Part shown: one piece after another, positions 35,093 through 47,821 of the stretch | Position numbering within the stretch: the stretch's first letter is position 1 | Layout of the letters: each line of letters starts with the position of its first letter | NCBI GenBank assembly: GCA_021229015.1 | Contig: CM037789.1 | Span: 31,296,036-31,360,035 of the forward strand | Reading direction: 5' to 3' | Source: Solen grandis | Taxonomy: Eukaryota > Mollusca > Bivalvia > Adapedonta > Solenidae | DNA: 64,000 bases | Made by a program: the position numbers and the translations under genes | Notes under the pieces: generated by a model | Seen by the model: the letters and a program-made list of their open reading frames with translations, nothing else | Database searches by the model: none | Told to the model about the DNA's origin: nothing

Positions 35093-36438
35093 CTTGTTAT
35101 TTAGAATATTGGTTAATGTTTTCACACCAACTAATTTTTTTCACTTAATCCTTTGAGGTATTGCTTTGAAACTTTGAATACCTGTTTATGATCATCACCT
35201 CTACTTGTACATGACAAGAGTACAAAAATCTGTCTTGGATTTTAGCATAATTATGCCCCTTTTCTGACTTGATTAGTCTCTTTGTACGAACTCACTTTTT
35301 CACTGAACTCTTAGAGATATTGCTTTAAAACTTGGAGCACTTGTTTATTGTTCTTGTGTATATTTTGATTATACAGAGATTCTTATCTTGCTTTTAATTG
35401 CAATATTTTATTTTTACGGACAGCTCTCATTATTATTATCAGTGTCGACTTCTTTTAGACTTGATTTTTTTATAATTATGTAATATTTTCCTCATTTAAA
35501 TCGATATTTTGAATGTGTTGCTCTCTGTCATGACATTAGCTATGTATTAAAAGGAAGAAAAGACGTCTTTCAATCATTCTCATATTATGTCTGTACTTGA
35601 TTCAATATACCGTCTATCGCCTTTCACATTCATTTAAAAAATGCCGTGTTAAGAGTTATTATCCAACCGTATGTTACTTGTACTGTCTAGTGTATAACTT
35701 AAATACATTCCATTACTGATCACTTGAAATATTACATGTATATCAAATTACAGAAAAATGGGTTTTTGAAGAACATCTTATTCACACTACCTTTTATTTT
35801 TCTGTTAAAGATGAATTATGAATATGCTATTAATATTGCTGTTAATAATCATATACGTATAAGTATATCTGAGTCAGGTTTTCTTATATCTGGTAACAAT
35901 GGCGTTTTTATTTTGCATTTCAATAATACTCGTAAAATGTGTTGCTGTTGTACTTATAAACAGCATTATTAGCTAAGATATTTAAGCCGCACAACCGTCA
36001 TGATGATAGCCTTGTCTGTACTTTTTATCCTTTTAGTAACGGTTTGATTTCTCAAATATATCACATATTTCAGCTCCAATGGTTTAAAGCATGGTTGTTT
36101 CACAAGCAACTAGTTTAACCCTTGTATCTTTCTTATCAAACATAAATAACTTGACAGCAGAATTTATTTTACCCACACTGCACAGATGTGGTGGCTGTGT
36201 AGGAATCACGTCCCGCCGTACACTTACATTACATGAAAACAAAGTGAGGCACGGGGTTATCACCTTTAATGGTAGTTCTAATCTCAAATGCACCTCAAGC
36301 TGCGTTAACTTAGTTTCAGTAAATAATGCACATAGATTATTTTACATATAATTGCAAGTTGGAATATTAGTGTTGAAGTGTAAAAAAATAATTCTTAAGA
36401 CAGGCCTCAATGTTTTTGTTGTTACATTATTTCTGATA
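35093..36438. other. Non-coding, repeat fragments then unique AT-rich sequence
   Basis: 35100-35400 carries more of the same repeat family (gaggtattgctttgaaact). 35400-36430 is unique as far as I can see. Short ORFs at 35724, 36091 and 36084 have no family features. Confidence 0.5.
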
Positions 36439-36439
36439 T

Positions 36440-36622
36440 AGTCAACCCTTCATACACCTACAGTGTTTGTAAATCTCGATTTCGCCTATGAATCGAGAAA
36501 TGCAGCCGATACCGGAAGCCAAATTTGCTGTTGTTTAGAGATTAAGAAATTCGGTACCTGACCTTCAATTCCGGAATCCGAATATGCCATTGTATCGAAT
36601 GCCGATGTATCGAGGGTTGACT
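36440..36622. mobile_element. MITE with AGTCAACCC termini
   Basis: Left agtcaacccttcatacacct and right complement (tgtatcgagggttgact) form inverted ends. Internal cgattcatag/ctatgaatcg pairs add secondary structure. About 183 bp. Resembles pogo/Tigger-type MITEs by its CAG-TCAACCC end, but this is inference. Confidence 0.6.
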
Positions 36623-36699
36623 GTTTTAGATTTTAACTGTTACTGAGTGTTTATTATTTTGATTCTTTATATTTACGAAACTTATCCAGTGTTTTTGTT

Positions 36700-37025
36700 G
36701 TTTTTTTATCTCACATGAGCACAACATGCTGAATGTGAGCTATTGGGATCACTGTAAAAATATTTTTAAAACTGTTGTTCATAATTCAATTTAATTTTGG
36801 GAAAATAATTACATCAAAGCTCAGAAACAAATCACTAAAACAACACCGATTGTTTAGAAAGGAGGGACAAAACTAGTCTATATGAGCATTTATATGATCA
36901 ATGTCAAATGGTCAAATTTTTAATCTGTTTGCTGTTGAAGAATAATCCGGTACAATCATGTGACCTAAAATGTTTAATGCTACAGAGGTGAGCAATCAAG
37001 TGTCGTTCTGGTTCTGGCCCATTTG
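36700..37025. repeat. Diverged 'AGCTCAC' family copy
   Basis: It begins ttatctcacatgagcacaac and atgctgaatgtgagct, the family hairpin with substitutions. The rest is degenerate. Confidence 0.55.
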
Positions 37026-37251
37026 TTTTTCCATACGTTAATATTTATTTATTTATAGTCATATCCACATACATACAAATATTAAAACAAATATACAAAA
37101 AACAACCACCTCCGAGAACAAACAAACCTAAGACTCCGATATTTGTGTTTAATCATATTTCTGTAGTGTTAATCAGTAAACATGTGGAATAAATCGGATT
37201 GTAGCCTCTATTTTGGGTTTATTTTAATGAACTTCTCTAGTTGTAATATGT

Positions 37252-38233
37252 ACGAAGGTTGTTCAGAAATTATTGAGACAACATGAATATTTAAGGAACT
37301 AAAAGGAATACAAATCTAAGAGATACACCACAAAACAGTCCAACATAATGACTATCTGTATGAAAAATATCTATTTCTTAATGTCACGCCCATATACTTT
37401 CAACACCAGTTTGAATTACATGATCTGGGTTTATCCGGAGCATGGCAGCGTCATGGTTATGACGTTACGTTGATCTCAGCATGCTTTAAGCTTTATTGGT
37501 CATTCCTTTTCGAAGTAAACATCGTCAAACCAGAAATACTTCATTTACTTATGCACCCAAATTAATGTACAATAATACTCAAAACTTAATGCAATATAAG
37601 TTGCACTTCATCTTCCTAAATCTTCATCCGCTGAAATGAATAAGATATGAGGAGAACAACATTGCCTGTTGGAATTTTATTTGTTATAATTATTCATCTC
37701 CTGTCTCCTTTAAAAGCTTTATTGAAGAATATGATCTTCGAAAATCGCCTGTGCAACACATATACTAGAGCCTGAGAACCACCACTTCCACTCTATGCCA
37801 TTTCCAACTGTGTCTTTCTTCCAACTTTTGACTTTCCCCATTCAACAAAAGCTTTCATGAAAGTTGTTGCTCCGCTCTGACGTCAAAATCCAAATTGACG
37901 CTGCGATTCGTTTACACCATCTACTGATAAATGCCTATAGCTTGCGTATATATTAAATGAATTATCTCAAAATTCCCCAGGGTGATATCAACATTGTATC
38001 GTTACAATGGCATCAATTAAATTATTATTCTAACACTTAAGCACCGATTGTACCTCTGTACTTTCCAATTTCAACATTAATTATAGCTTTACTGTCGGTA
38101 CTTCGTTATATTTGTTCTATTAGCATGATCCGTTAGATATCAATTAATGTTTATTCAAAGTTTGAACTCAGAGAGTTACTTTGTTTTTTGAAAAAAACAA
38201 CCATGTCTGAATAATTTCTGAACAAGCCTCGTG
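37252..38233. mobile_element. Second mariner-type element, no recognisable transposase
   Basis: Ends acgaaggttgttcagaaatt and its partner acgaggcttgttcagaaatt (reverse complement at the right) pair over about 28 bases. They differ from the element at 17.0 kb, so this is another family. TA occurs next to each end. Interior frames are too decayed to assign. Confidence 0.75.
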
Positions 38234-38483
38234 TAAAAGGGATAATCACACAATAAACTAAACCTTAATCTTTCATGATTCATAAAGCCACACATGAAAT
38301 GATATTTATTGTTGAATATTCTCTGTTCCAGTCACTATACTTTTCGTCTTGGAAGGGTGACTACATAAGATAGGTACATTTGCTACCCCTATGCGGTATC
38401 ACACGGAAGAAAAATATACCAAGTCAAGTACTGACTACAAGGCATACTTTTATACACTGCATGCAATCAGTTCGTCTATCGAT

Positions 38484-38930
38484 TTTTAGCTCACCTGAAC
38501 ACGAACTTAATGTCACGCCGTCCGTCGTGCGTCGTCAACTTCTGCTTTAAACGACATCTCGTCGTAAACCGCTGAGCAGATCTTGATAAAACTTTACAGG
38601 TGTTGGAGAGCAAAAATTGTTAAATCATTCCGGTCTGCCTACCAAGATGGCCGCCAGAGTTAAAAATAGAAAATTTTATAAACAAAAACACCTCCTAAAC
38701 CGCCGAGCATATTTTAATGAAACTCAATAGGAATGATCAATGACTGCGCTCAGAACCAACATGTACACGGCCTCGGTACTTAAAAAACATACCTAATAAT
38801 GGTCACTTTTAACCATGGTCAATACAGTACTGAAAATATTATTAAATGTTTTGTAAGGACAATAAATAAATTTTCAGAGATGTTGCTCTGGTTAGTTTGA
38901 CCTAACTTACACCTCTGTTGATAAAAAGGT
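38484..38930. repeat. Diverged 'AGCTCACCTGA' family copy
   Basis: Starts ttttagctcacctgaacac with cgtccgtcgtgcgtcgtcaa following, then two 110-bp units ('aaccgctgagcagatcttgat', 'aaccgccgagcatattttaa'). Confidence 0.65.
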
Positions 38931-40406
38931 GAGAATTTGATATTTAAATAGAATAGTTCTATGGGTAACGAAATGTAAAAAAAATTCCATGCATATACTT
39001 AGCAATACCGATGGTATTTATATATTTTACGAGTAAAAATCACTGTAAATTCATTAGATTTACAAACACACGTTTTCATTTCGAAGCCTAAGAGGAAGAA
39101 AAAACCTTATATATTTGCAGCCAGAGTGTTACTACCAATCGAATGTGTAATATTTTGTTGACATATATCGTCACAAACTGACAAGCTATCCTGCTTCTTG
39201 CATAAGAGAGAATGAATGATGTGTTTTGAAACAAATGAAGGGCCAGAAGCAAGAAAATGTTACTTCACAGCAATAAAATACATAGTACGCTAGCAGAATG
39301 CTTTTAAAAAAAATGCTGCAAAATGCAGGGAGCTGTCTATGGCAAATGCAGAGAGTCTGCCTGTGCTTCAAAAAGTGGTGTGCAGAGAGACCTCCCGTGC
39401 ACCAACAAAACCGAAAGTAGGGGCTTATCAAGAAATTTACATAAATATCGGCCAATTTATCGGTATCTCCTTGATAAATATACCTAAATGAATACGTACA
39501 ATGTATGTTCATATTATGGTCGTAATCAAAGCAGTAAGTACCGAGGTTGTGTTCCATGTTGGTTCATCGCTAATCTGTTTGTCCGAGTTTTTGAGCGTAG
39601 TCGCTGATAATTGAAATGTTTACACGCATTTACATAGTAAATATATTCTAATATTCCGTGCACTACTTAATCTTGATAAACTCATCTGTTAAAATGACCA
39701 TTGATCCTTTTTTCTGCCATCTGTCCATCGTGTGCTTGTGTTTATGGCAGAGAATGACCGGTGCGAACGCAGAGAGCATGCCGATATAGCGATTTCCGCA
39801 GAGATCGCGATATACGTTTGAAACTGCGATATAACGATTTCGCAAGTGATGCCATTCTACAGTTCCAGGTAATAATTTGGCAGAATTATAGTTATGATAG
39901 ATTCTTTAATTGAACGAAAAATAAAAAAGACCATTTTAAGCGTATAGTCATATTAAATATATCCGTATTTCTAATGGGCAATTTTTACGATTACCTGTCC
40001 TGACTTAATGTATATTTACACACTTATTAAGGCTTACAACCGGCACGTGCCAGTTACAATTCGTATTAACTAATAAGAAGTACTTTGTGTGTTTTAAACG
40101 AACAATTAATTATAATGATTACGATATATAAATACACTGGTTTGTTTTAATTGTGTTGACTGCTAAATCTTGTTAAACAAAAGTGAGTAATAATTTAAGG
40201 TAAATCAGGGTCTATTTACATCTAAAGATATCCTGGATATTTTTTCTTGAACTATGTGCACCATAGTTACTTCAAATATTTTACAATGTACAGTCGATAA
40301 TGGACTATATGGGTCCGGGATCTATGATGAATACTTGGTTATATTTTTGTATCCATAGCATGAAATAAAGAGAACAGAGCACACGCATCCGACTGTAGTC
40401 ATAACT
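38931..40406. other. Non-coding, nothing recognised
   Basis: AT-rich with no splice-flanked open stretches that I trust. The 123-codon - strand frame at 39186-39557 is Cys/Phe-rich without a pattern and I do not call it a gene. Confidence 0.5.
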
Positions 40407-41341
40407 ATGGAACGTCAAACTTATATAAATTCAAATATTTGAAGATCTCTTCAAATAATTAGAGATCTCTTCAAATGAATTATTTGAAGAGATCTTCAAA
40501 TAAATTAATGATATCGACAAATCAATTGTTCATCTCTACAAATCACTTAAATTGTAGAGCTCTTCAAAACATTTGTTGATATGATTAAATGATTTGTTGA
40601 TATCAATAATTCAAATGTTAATCTCTTCCAGTCAATGTTCACTAATTCGGTCGTGAGACAATGGCTTCTTCCTGACGGAAACGGTACAAGTATTTGGCGC
40701 CATATCTTACTGTCTTTTGCTGCTTATAATTATATTAGATCTTCTTATGTTTAAAAGCTGTGTTACTTGACATAATCCATCAAATTTTGACTTGCATAGA
40801 ATATCAGCTCATCATAGATAGTGCAATACATTAATGTATTGTACCGTAGTATTACTTTTTATTATTATTATGAAGTGACACTACACATAACCCTTTATTT
40901 TTAGAATTGGTACTGTATGTACATGTATGAAATGTTGGTCAATTTGCCCCTAATTGCATTCTGCTGTGTTTACCACAGGGACCAGTTGTTAAATTTACAT
41001 TGTGCCGATTTATTGATCTAATAAACTGAGTTATTGATATCTTTAAATCAATATCGGATAAGTATTCATTTGATTTAATTGCAGAACTCTACAAATGAAT
41101 TGTTGATATCATTAATTGAATTAATAATATCAACAAATGTTTGGAGATATCAATAATTATGTATAGAGATATAGAGATCAGCAATTGATTTGTTGATATC
41201 ATTAATTCATTTGAAGATCTTTTTAAATCATTTGTTGATATCTTTAATTGAATTGTTGATATCAATGTTTCATTTGAAGAGATCACTTATTATTTGAAGA
41301 TATCTTTAAATATTTGAGTTTATGTATATTTGGCGTTCCAT
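40407..41341. mobile_element. Palindrome-rich element with 40-bp inverted termini
   Basis: Ends atggaacgtcaaacttatat... and, inverted, atggaacgccaaatatacat... match at about 33 of 40 positions. The left (40430-40640) and right (41040-41330) parts are built from many half-palindromes of two kinds, tttgaagagatc and tttgttgatatca, in both orientations, around a unique 400-bp core. No ORF. I do not recognise the family. Confidence 0.7.
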
Positions 41342-43280
41342 TCATATCACTTTTTTGTAGGTACAAAGAATTTTCATAGAAAACAACCTCAATGGAATTT
41401 TCCTCAACAGGTTTCGAAGAACGTTTCACTATGTAAACAACCTAAATAGAATTTCATTCAACAAATTTGGAATCACTATAATATGCCTTGAAAGAAAACA
41501 ACTCTGCATGGAGGACGGAGATAATCATTAAAAACCTCGTCAGTTATCTCCCTTTGGAAGGGAACGTAAATACTAAAGCTCAAAACATTTAGTATATGTT
41601 ATAGTTCTTGTATGGGGCTTTCCTGAAAACAAGAAAACGAAACTTGTTTCTCAAAGACAGATTCAGTCAGGATGTAGTTATTTGTTGGCTGTGTTTTAAA
41701 GGTAAAAATGTGAAGTATACACCTGCTTCACTTAACTGTTACATGACAAATTCTCATTATATATCTACTTGAATTCATAACATACTTTTTATTATTTAAC
41801 TTAAGGACTATGTTACTCTTGAAATTTCTATATATCGTCGAGTCATATGTTTTCACGCACGTACGTTTTCGCGCAATATCGTAATTTCCGGAATTCTTAT
41901 TTACACAAGCTATGATTATGTCATTAGCGTCGGTATCTTATTTATCTGATTTACAACAGTTACTATAGACAGATCATTAGATGTGTGGAAAATACAGTTG
42001 TCAAGAGTAAAAAAGTAAAAATATTAGAGGCATAGTCTGTTTTAAGTAAAAAAACTTATTACTTTTAAAGCAGTTTATTATTTACCCCTTAAAATTTTTA
42101 ATGAATGCATTTCCTTCCATATTTTTTATCGTCTGGTTACCTCAATCTGTCAAACCGGTCATGTGATTGTCATATGGTATATTGTTGCGTTTTTGGAAAG
42201 TAACAAGCTTAAATATTAGGATAATTTCTTACATGTTTTTATGCTTTTGACATACTCTAGGTGGTAGCATAAGTATTAGCTGGAAAAAATGTTTCCATTC
42301 CTACGTGAATTTTTTTATACTAATTTACAATGTAATGTCACTTTATCGGAACATTTTTTTTCTCCATTTTTATTTACAAAATCACGTGGTATAGCCCACT
42401 TGACATATGCCATGTTTAGAGTAGAGGAAATTCATTTTTTATTTTGAAAAGATACCAAATATGACCTTAAACAGTGTGAATAAACTTAATATTTGTGTGA
42501 TTTTACACTTAACATATAACTAGGTTAATTTAAGTATTGGAAACAATATTTAACAATGCTGAACGCCAGAAAACCCCCTTATTTATAGCATGGCATGTAG
42601 TGCGCGAAAACATATGACGTAATACACAAGTTACCTACGTTTGGGGTATCCCCTAAAATGTCTGCTTCTTCGTGAAAATACGGCCTACACTTGTGATATT
42701 TATTGAAAGAGAGCAAAAACATCTAGTTGCAGCCAAGGTAGTTAAACAGTTAATTTAAATTAAAATAATATCATCCGCAACGAGCTAAATACATAAGTGC
42801 GTGAAAACCCATGACTCCGGGATAGTTGGGTGGGGTTCAATTTTGGGTTATGAAACATTCAGACAAAATGAATATTTTATCCTTTAAAAACATGTTTTAT
42901 ATGCCCTTACTTACTCTGACTACAAAACAGAAATTTTAAGACAAAAGTTATAAAAGAAATATAAGGATTGATATTTGATGAATTTGGTACAAGCGTGAAT
43001 TTATATCAAAATGAATACCTGCATACAATGGATGAATTATCCTTGCAGGTGAGCCAAGACTTTAATTGCTTTCTTTTGTATGGTATCAATGATTTACACT
43101 TGAAAACAATATACTAACCATAAAAAATCAGTTTTCCAATATGTCACTTTACACAAAAGAAGTAGTTCCTAAAATACGTATGGTGTCCAGTACATACCAC
43201 AGTTGGGTCAAATATACACACTGGTATAAAGAGAACACTATCAAGTGTTCACATTAAAGGTTCATAATAAATTACAATAA
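41342..43280. other. Non-coding; possible inverted-repeat element 41842-42618
   Basis: gtcatatgttttcacgcac (41842-41860) and gtgcgcgaaaacatatgac (42600-42618) are complementary at 18 of 19 bases. A third related block lies at 42797-42816. Otherwise AT-rich and empty. Confidence 0.5.
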
Positions 43281-43301
43281 TATGGTTGTAAAGTTAAATT
43301 C

Positions 43302-43307
43302 TTTATT
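43302..43307 (-). promoter_or_regulatory. COL18A1-like: Poly(A) signal AATAAA of the endostatin gene
   Basis: AATAAA on the - strand, 91 bases after the stop at 43398. Its spacing and orientation suit the 3' end of the multiplexin transcript. Confidence 0.65.
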
Positions 43308-43397
43308 TACAATTATTGACATATCACTAGAGCATCGCATGCGGATATGCCATCGCTCGTCTGTTAATTCAGCTGAGATGATGACCTTCACACTAAA

Positions 43398-43635
43398 TTA
43401 TAGTCTCGAAACCAAAGTTTCATTATTCCAGAAATGCGGTTGGCTCGTAATTTCAACACATAGCACAACAAATGCATTATTACAGCTATATTCATCCATG
43501 TCCATCATTTTACTGCCCACCAATGAGCTACCAATTCCAGTAGCGTATCGTGAATGTGAGCTCCAGCCTCGACATGATTTGTCCTCCGTTCTGTTCCCTT
43601 TGCGATCTGATCCACGCCATACAACCTTCATTGGC
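43398..43635 (-). CDS. COL18A1-like: Multiplexin endostatin domain, last exon
   Basis: Acceptor gtgttgcag, then a G that completes the Trp codon split with the previous exon, then PMKVVWRGSDRKGNR, the counterpart of the mammalian 'WPQKSVWHGSDPNGRR' block. It continues with DKSCRGW, a GIGSSLVG segment, EYSCNNAFVVLCVE and a short divergent tail to TAA at 43398. The three cysteines here (SC, SC, LC) are the second, third and fourth of the endostatin fold. By family knowledge they pair with each other and with the cysteine in the first exon. 238 bp, open throughout. Together the three exons give about 183 residues, the length of human endostatin. Confidence 0.95.
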
Positions 43636-43689
43636 CTGCAACACAACATGTCAACAATTATAATGCAGCCTTTAACATGACATACGGGC

Positions 43690-44945
43690 AATTATTAAGA
43701 GGTCTGTAACACGAAGAGTTGGAAATTATAATGAGATCTGTAACATGACATTTCGGCAATTAAAAACGGGGTCTGTAAACAAGAAGTATTGGCAATTATA
43801 ATGGGGTCTGTAACATGACGTGTCGGCAAATTTAATGGGGTCTGTAACATAATGTGTCAGCAATTATTATGGAGTCTGTAACATAACGTGTCGGCAATTA
43901 TTATGGGGTCTGTAACATGACATGTCGGCAAATTTAATGGGGTCTGTAACATAATATGTCAGCAATTATTATGGAGTCTGTAACATGACGTGTCAGCAAT
44001 TATTATGGGGTCTGTAACATAATGTGTCAGCAATTATTATGGGGTCTGTAACATGACATGTTTGGGGAATTATTATGGGGTCTGTAACATGATATGTCAG
44101 TAATTATTATGGGGTCTGTAACATAATATGTCAGCAATTATTATGGTGTCTGTAACATAATATGTCAGCAATTATTATGGGGTCTGTCACATAATATGTC
44201 AGCAATTATTATGGGGTCTGTAACATGATATGTCAGCAATTATTATTGGGTCTGTAACATAATGTGTCAGCAATTATTATGGGGTCTGTAACATAATGTG
44301 TCAGCAATTATTATGGGGTCTGTAACATAATATGTCAGCAATTATTATGGGGTCTGTAACATAATATGTCAGCAATTATTATGGGGTCTGTAACATAATA
44401 TGTCAGCAATTATTATGGGGTCTGTAACATAATATGTCAGCAATTATTATGTGGTCTGTAACATAATATGTCAGCAATTATTATGGGGTCTGTTACATAA
44501 TGTGTCAGCAATTATTATGGGGTCTGTAACATAATATGTCAGCAATTATTATGGGGTCTGTAACATAATGTGTCAGCAATTATTATGGGGTCTGTAACAT
44601 AATATGTCAGCCATTATTATGGGGTCTGTAACATAATATGTCAGCAATTATTATGGGGTCTGTAACATAATATGTCAGCAATTATTATGGGGTCTGTAAC
44701 ATATTATGTCAGCAATTATTATGGGGTCTGCAACATAATATGTCAGCAATTATTATGGGGTCTGTAACATGATATGTCAGCAATTATTATGGGGTCTGTT
44801 ACATGATATGTCAGCAATTATTATGGGGTCTGTTACATAATATGTCAGCAATTATTATGGAGTCTGTAACATAATATGTCAGCAATTATTATGGGGTCTG
44901 TAACATAATGTGTCAGCAATTATTATGGGGTCTGTAACACAAAGG
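43690..44945. repeat. Minisatellite, 34-bp unit, about 36 copies
   Basis: Consensus aatatgtcagcaattattat plus ggggtctgtaacat, strikingly uniform from 44020 on and more diverged at the left edge. It fills most of the last intron of the multiplexin, starting about 55 bp from the final exon. Confidence 0.97.
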
Positions 44946-45484
44946 CACCATGGCACATATAGCATACTGTGAATTCATGAAACTGTTGTCATTAAATTTC
45001 AAGTAATCTGTAATAAAGTCAATTTCAATGGAACATATTAAAAATATATTTGTGGATTCATGCTCTAGAGAACTTGAAGTCTATAGGATAAACATTTTTC
45101 ATGGGAATTAATATTCATGGATTTAGCTGCCACAAAATCAATGAAAATTAGACCCCCCATGAAAATGTATAAATCTACAGTACATGATAGTGGGCCAGAA
45201 AAATGTGGGTTCAACCCCCATCAGGGGAACGTCCAAGGTTCAAAGTACTTGTCCAACCAAGAAGTCCACAAGAAAAATCGGTTCAAGCTGTAAGTACTTG
45301 TTTCCAAATTGACATGAAATGTTTCAAAAAATGTTTTTTATTATAAGTCAAATGTGTCTGGCTGTGATCAAATGTTTATGATTTGTATGTGTGTGTATGT
45401 GTTTTCAGAAAACGAAAATTTTATTTATTCTGCCAAGGTAAGACACTATCTGGTGTTTCCTACTCGCAGACAAGAAGTACATAC
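44946..45484 (-). other. Intron between endostatin exons 2 and 3, non-satellite part
   Basis: Contains a gtgggttcaacccccatca block of dispersed-repeat type. No coding signal. Confidence 0.5.
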
Positions 45485-45600
45485 CATCTTGGGTCTTCTT
45501 TGACGTTCCTCCCTTCAAACGAGTAAATGGCAAAACTTCCATTCATACTACCTCCTCCTCCATTCAAAAGGTCGTTCCAGGAGTTGAAAAGAACCTCATC
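45485..45600 (-). CDS. COL18A1-like: Multiplexin endostatin domain, middle exon
   Basis: Begins DEVLFNSWNDLLNGGGGSMN and ends FAIYSFEGRNVKEDPR plus TG of a split Trp codon. It aligns with 'KDELLFPSWEALFSG...IFSFDGKDVLRHPTW' of mammalian endostatin. Acceptor catttcag and donor gatg|gtatgt are good. A Gly4 loop replaces the mammalian SGSEGPLKPGA loop. 116 bp, entering phase 0 and leaving phase 2, which fits the next exon exactly. Confidence 0.95.
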
Positions 45601-45748
45601 CTGAAATGAAAGCAAGAATTTTTACTGACAATTAATTATAATGTCTGTGACTGTATAGCGGTTACATTTTAATGTCTAAAGTTGAATATTTCTGTAAATA
45701 TTTGAAAAGTCCATCTGCTTATCAATTTGCCGTTGATGAGTACGTTAC

Positions 45749-45946
45749 CTTGGCATTGACAATAGGGTCGCTCCTGTCGATGGGAAAGTAGACGAGGGAG
45801 TCCAGGTTCTGGTCGGAGGAGGAGAGGAAGGCTCGGACAGTGCCGTTTTTGCCGGCTCTGCGTGCCTCCCGGTGACACATGTAGTCGGCCCCACGGATAC
45901 CTCGCATCCTGCCACTGTGTGGGTGGTTCAGTGCAATCAAGTGCAG
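45749..45946 (-). CDS. COL18A1-like: Multiplexin endostatin domain, first exon
   Basis: Starts LHLIALNHPHSGRMRGIRGA and continues DYMCHREARRAGKNGTVRAF, LSSSDQNLDSLVYFPIDRSD and PIVNAK before donor gtaacg. This is the most conserved endostatin block (mammalian '[24 protein letters not shown]'). It carries the first of the four cysteines. 198 bp, phase 0 at both ends. Endostatin is the proteolytic C-terminal fragment of type XVIII collagen that binds heparan sulphate and inhibits endothelial growth in vertebrates. In an invertebrate the role is more likely in matrix and axon or muscle organisation. The mammalian N-terminal zinc-site histidines (HSHRDF) have no counterpart upstream. Confidence 0.96.
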
Positions 45947-46429
45947 CTGGAATGTACATAATACATAATGTATCATAATATAATGTATCATAATGATACA
46001 TAACACAAAAATGTATCATAACATATTACAAAATGTATCGCATAATGACTCATAATGTATGTATCACATAATGTGCCATGATGTATATAACATAAGGTAT
46101 CATAATATTATGTACATAACACAAGGATTCATTATGTATATCACAATGTATAATAATATATAATGTCACAAATGTTCCAAAAGCTTGGAATATTTGTGTT
46201 CCCGAATTTTTTATGGTTTAAAAATAGCAGATAGGATCATGTTACAACTGAAGACATATTTACAAACATCACTTTAATACATGTTAACATAATATATGGT
46301 TACTCATCAAGCATATTACAAACATTTATAAAACATATATAAGAACATAGCCCTAAGATAAATAACTAGTATCATATATATATCATAACCATATATGTCC
46401 GTCTTTACTTAATTTTTGCCACACAGGCA

Positions 46430-46660
46430 TTTTCCACATAGGAGTCCAATATGAAATACCCAAACAGGTATAATGTTAATCAGTATTTTTCCACACAGGA
46501 GTACAACACAGGTGTAAAGTTATTTTCCACTCAGGAATACAGTCGCAATATAACCACACAGGTACAAAGTTTCCACGCAGGAACTGCGGTGACTGTATAC
46601 AATTTACCACACAGGACACAAGTTCAGTTCTCCACACAGGAATTTGGTATTACACCTCAA
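46430..46660. repeat. Short tandem repeat built on TTCCACACAGGA
   Basis: Eight or nine copies of ttccacacaggaRtacaa-like units of 20-35 bp. The open frame over it is a repeat by-product. Confidence 0.75.
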
Positions 46661-47821
46661 TAAATATATAGGTATGTTAAAGGACCAATAAATGTGTATG
46701 TAGTTTTGATAAAAGCTAAAATATGAATTAACTATGAACTATGCGGCAAACCACACTAAAAGTCTCTATACAATTTAATCAAACACCGCATATAATATGC
46801 ACCAGCTTAGTTGTAACATATTATGTCATTTTACTATATTAAAAACGTAAAAGAATTTGTTTAGGCCTTTTCACACATAAATGATTTTTTCTGGGCAAAC
46901 ACCAGATTGTATTTGTCAATGATGTAACACATGATCACATCACAAACACACCACACGCCAACTTTCCTCAATACATGTCAGAAACTGGTATATTATCTTG
47001 GCCTCCGTAGAATAACGAGCTATATAACAGGGTGGTAGTTATTATAGTTCTTGTAGTCTGTCGAATAGGAACGATCAACCAGTGGAGGTCAATACCCGTA
47101 GCCACCTAAAATAAAGAGGGAATGGACGGGAAACTAATGGGCACTTAAATAATAAATTTCAAAGAAAAATCCACGCGATAACATTTCAACTTAATTTTCA
47201 TACTGAAAATGCCAGGACAGAGGAATAGGGGTGGGGATTAAACTTACAGTATATTACATAAAAGCTGTTCTTCTACACAACGTCATGCAACCAACCACTT
47301 CGTGTGTGTGCCAAATACTGATGTCCAGCTCAAAATGACCATGCACTCTTACACAAGTACAAATACACATAGCTATATACAATAAAACCAATCACCCGTG
47401 ACACAACACAGGTATACAGGTAAGATAAGATTGGCAATTAATAGTACTGAGAGTGCTGAACTGAATGTTTTTGTGACATATCCCCCTACTATAGTTAAAT
47501 ATCTCTGATTTTTACACTTAAAATTTCACAAAATCAATCCTTACATAACAGCAAAGAAAACTACTACTGAGTCTCTCACGACTATCTCAGTAACTATAAA
47601 CGACTTAAAAGATCTGCTCTAACATTTTCAGAACCCTTAATGTAGTGAACTACAAACCTGTATGGCTGAAGTCACCTTTGCCCTATTCATATGAATAAGC
47701 GGGGCATGATCAGTCTCTAAGATGAATTCTTTTCCATAGAGGTAACACTGAAACTTCTGAATACCCCACACAATGGCCAAGCCTTCCTTTTCAATAGTGG
47801 AATATCTAGGGTTTTTTTTGT

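Noticed and set aside
39186..39557. 123-codon - strand frame
   Set aside because: No domain, no convincing splice context, biased composition. Likely chance.
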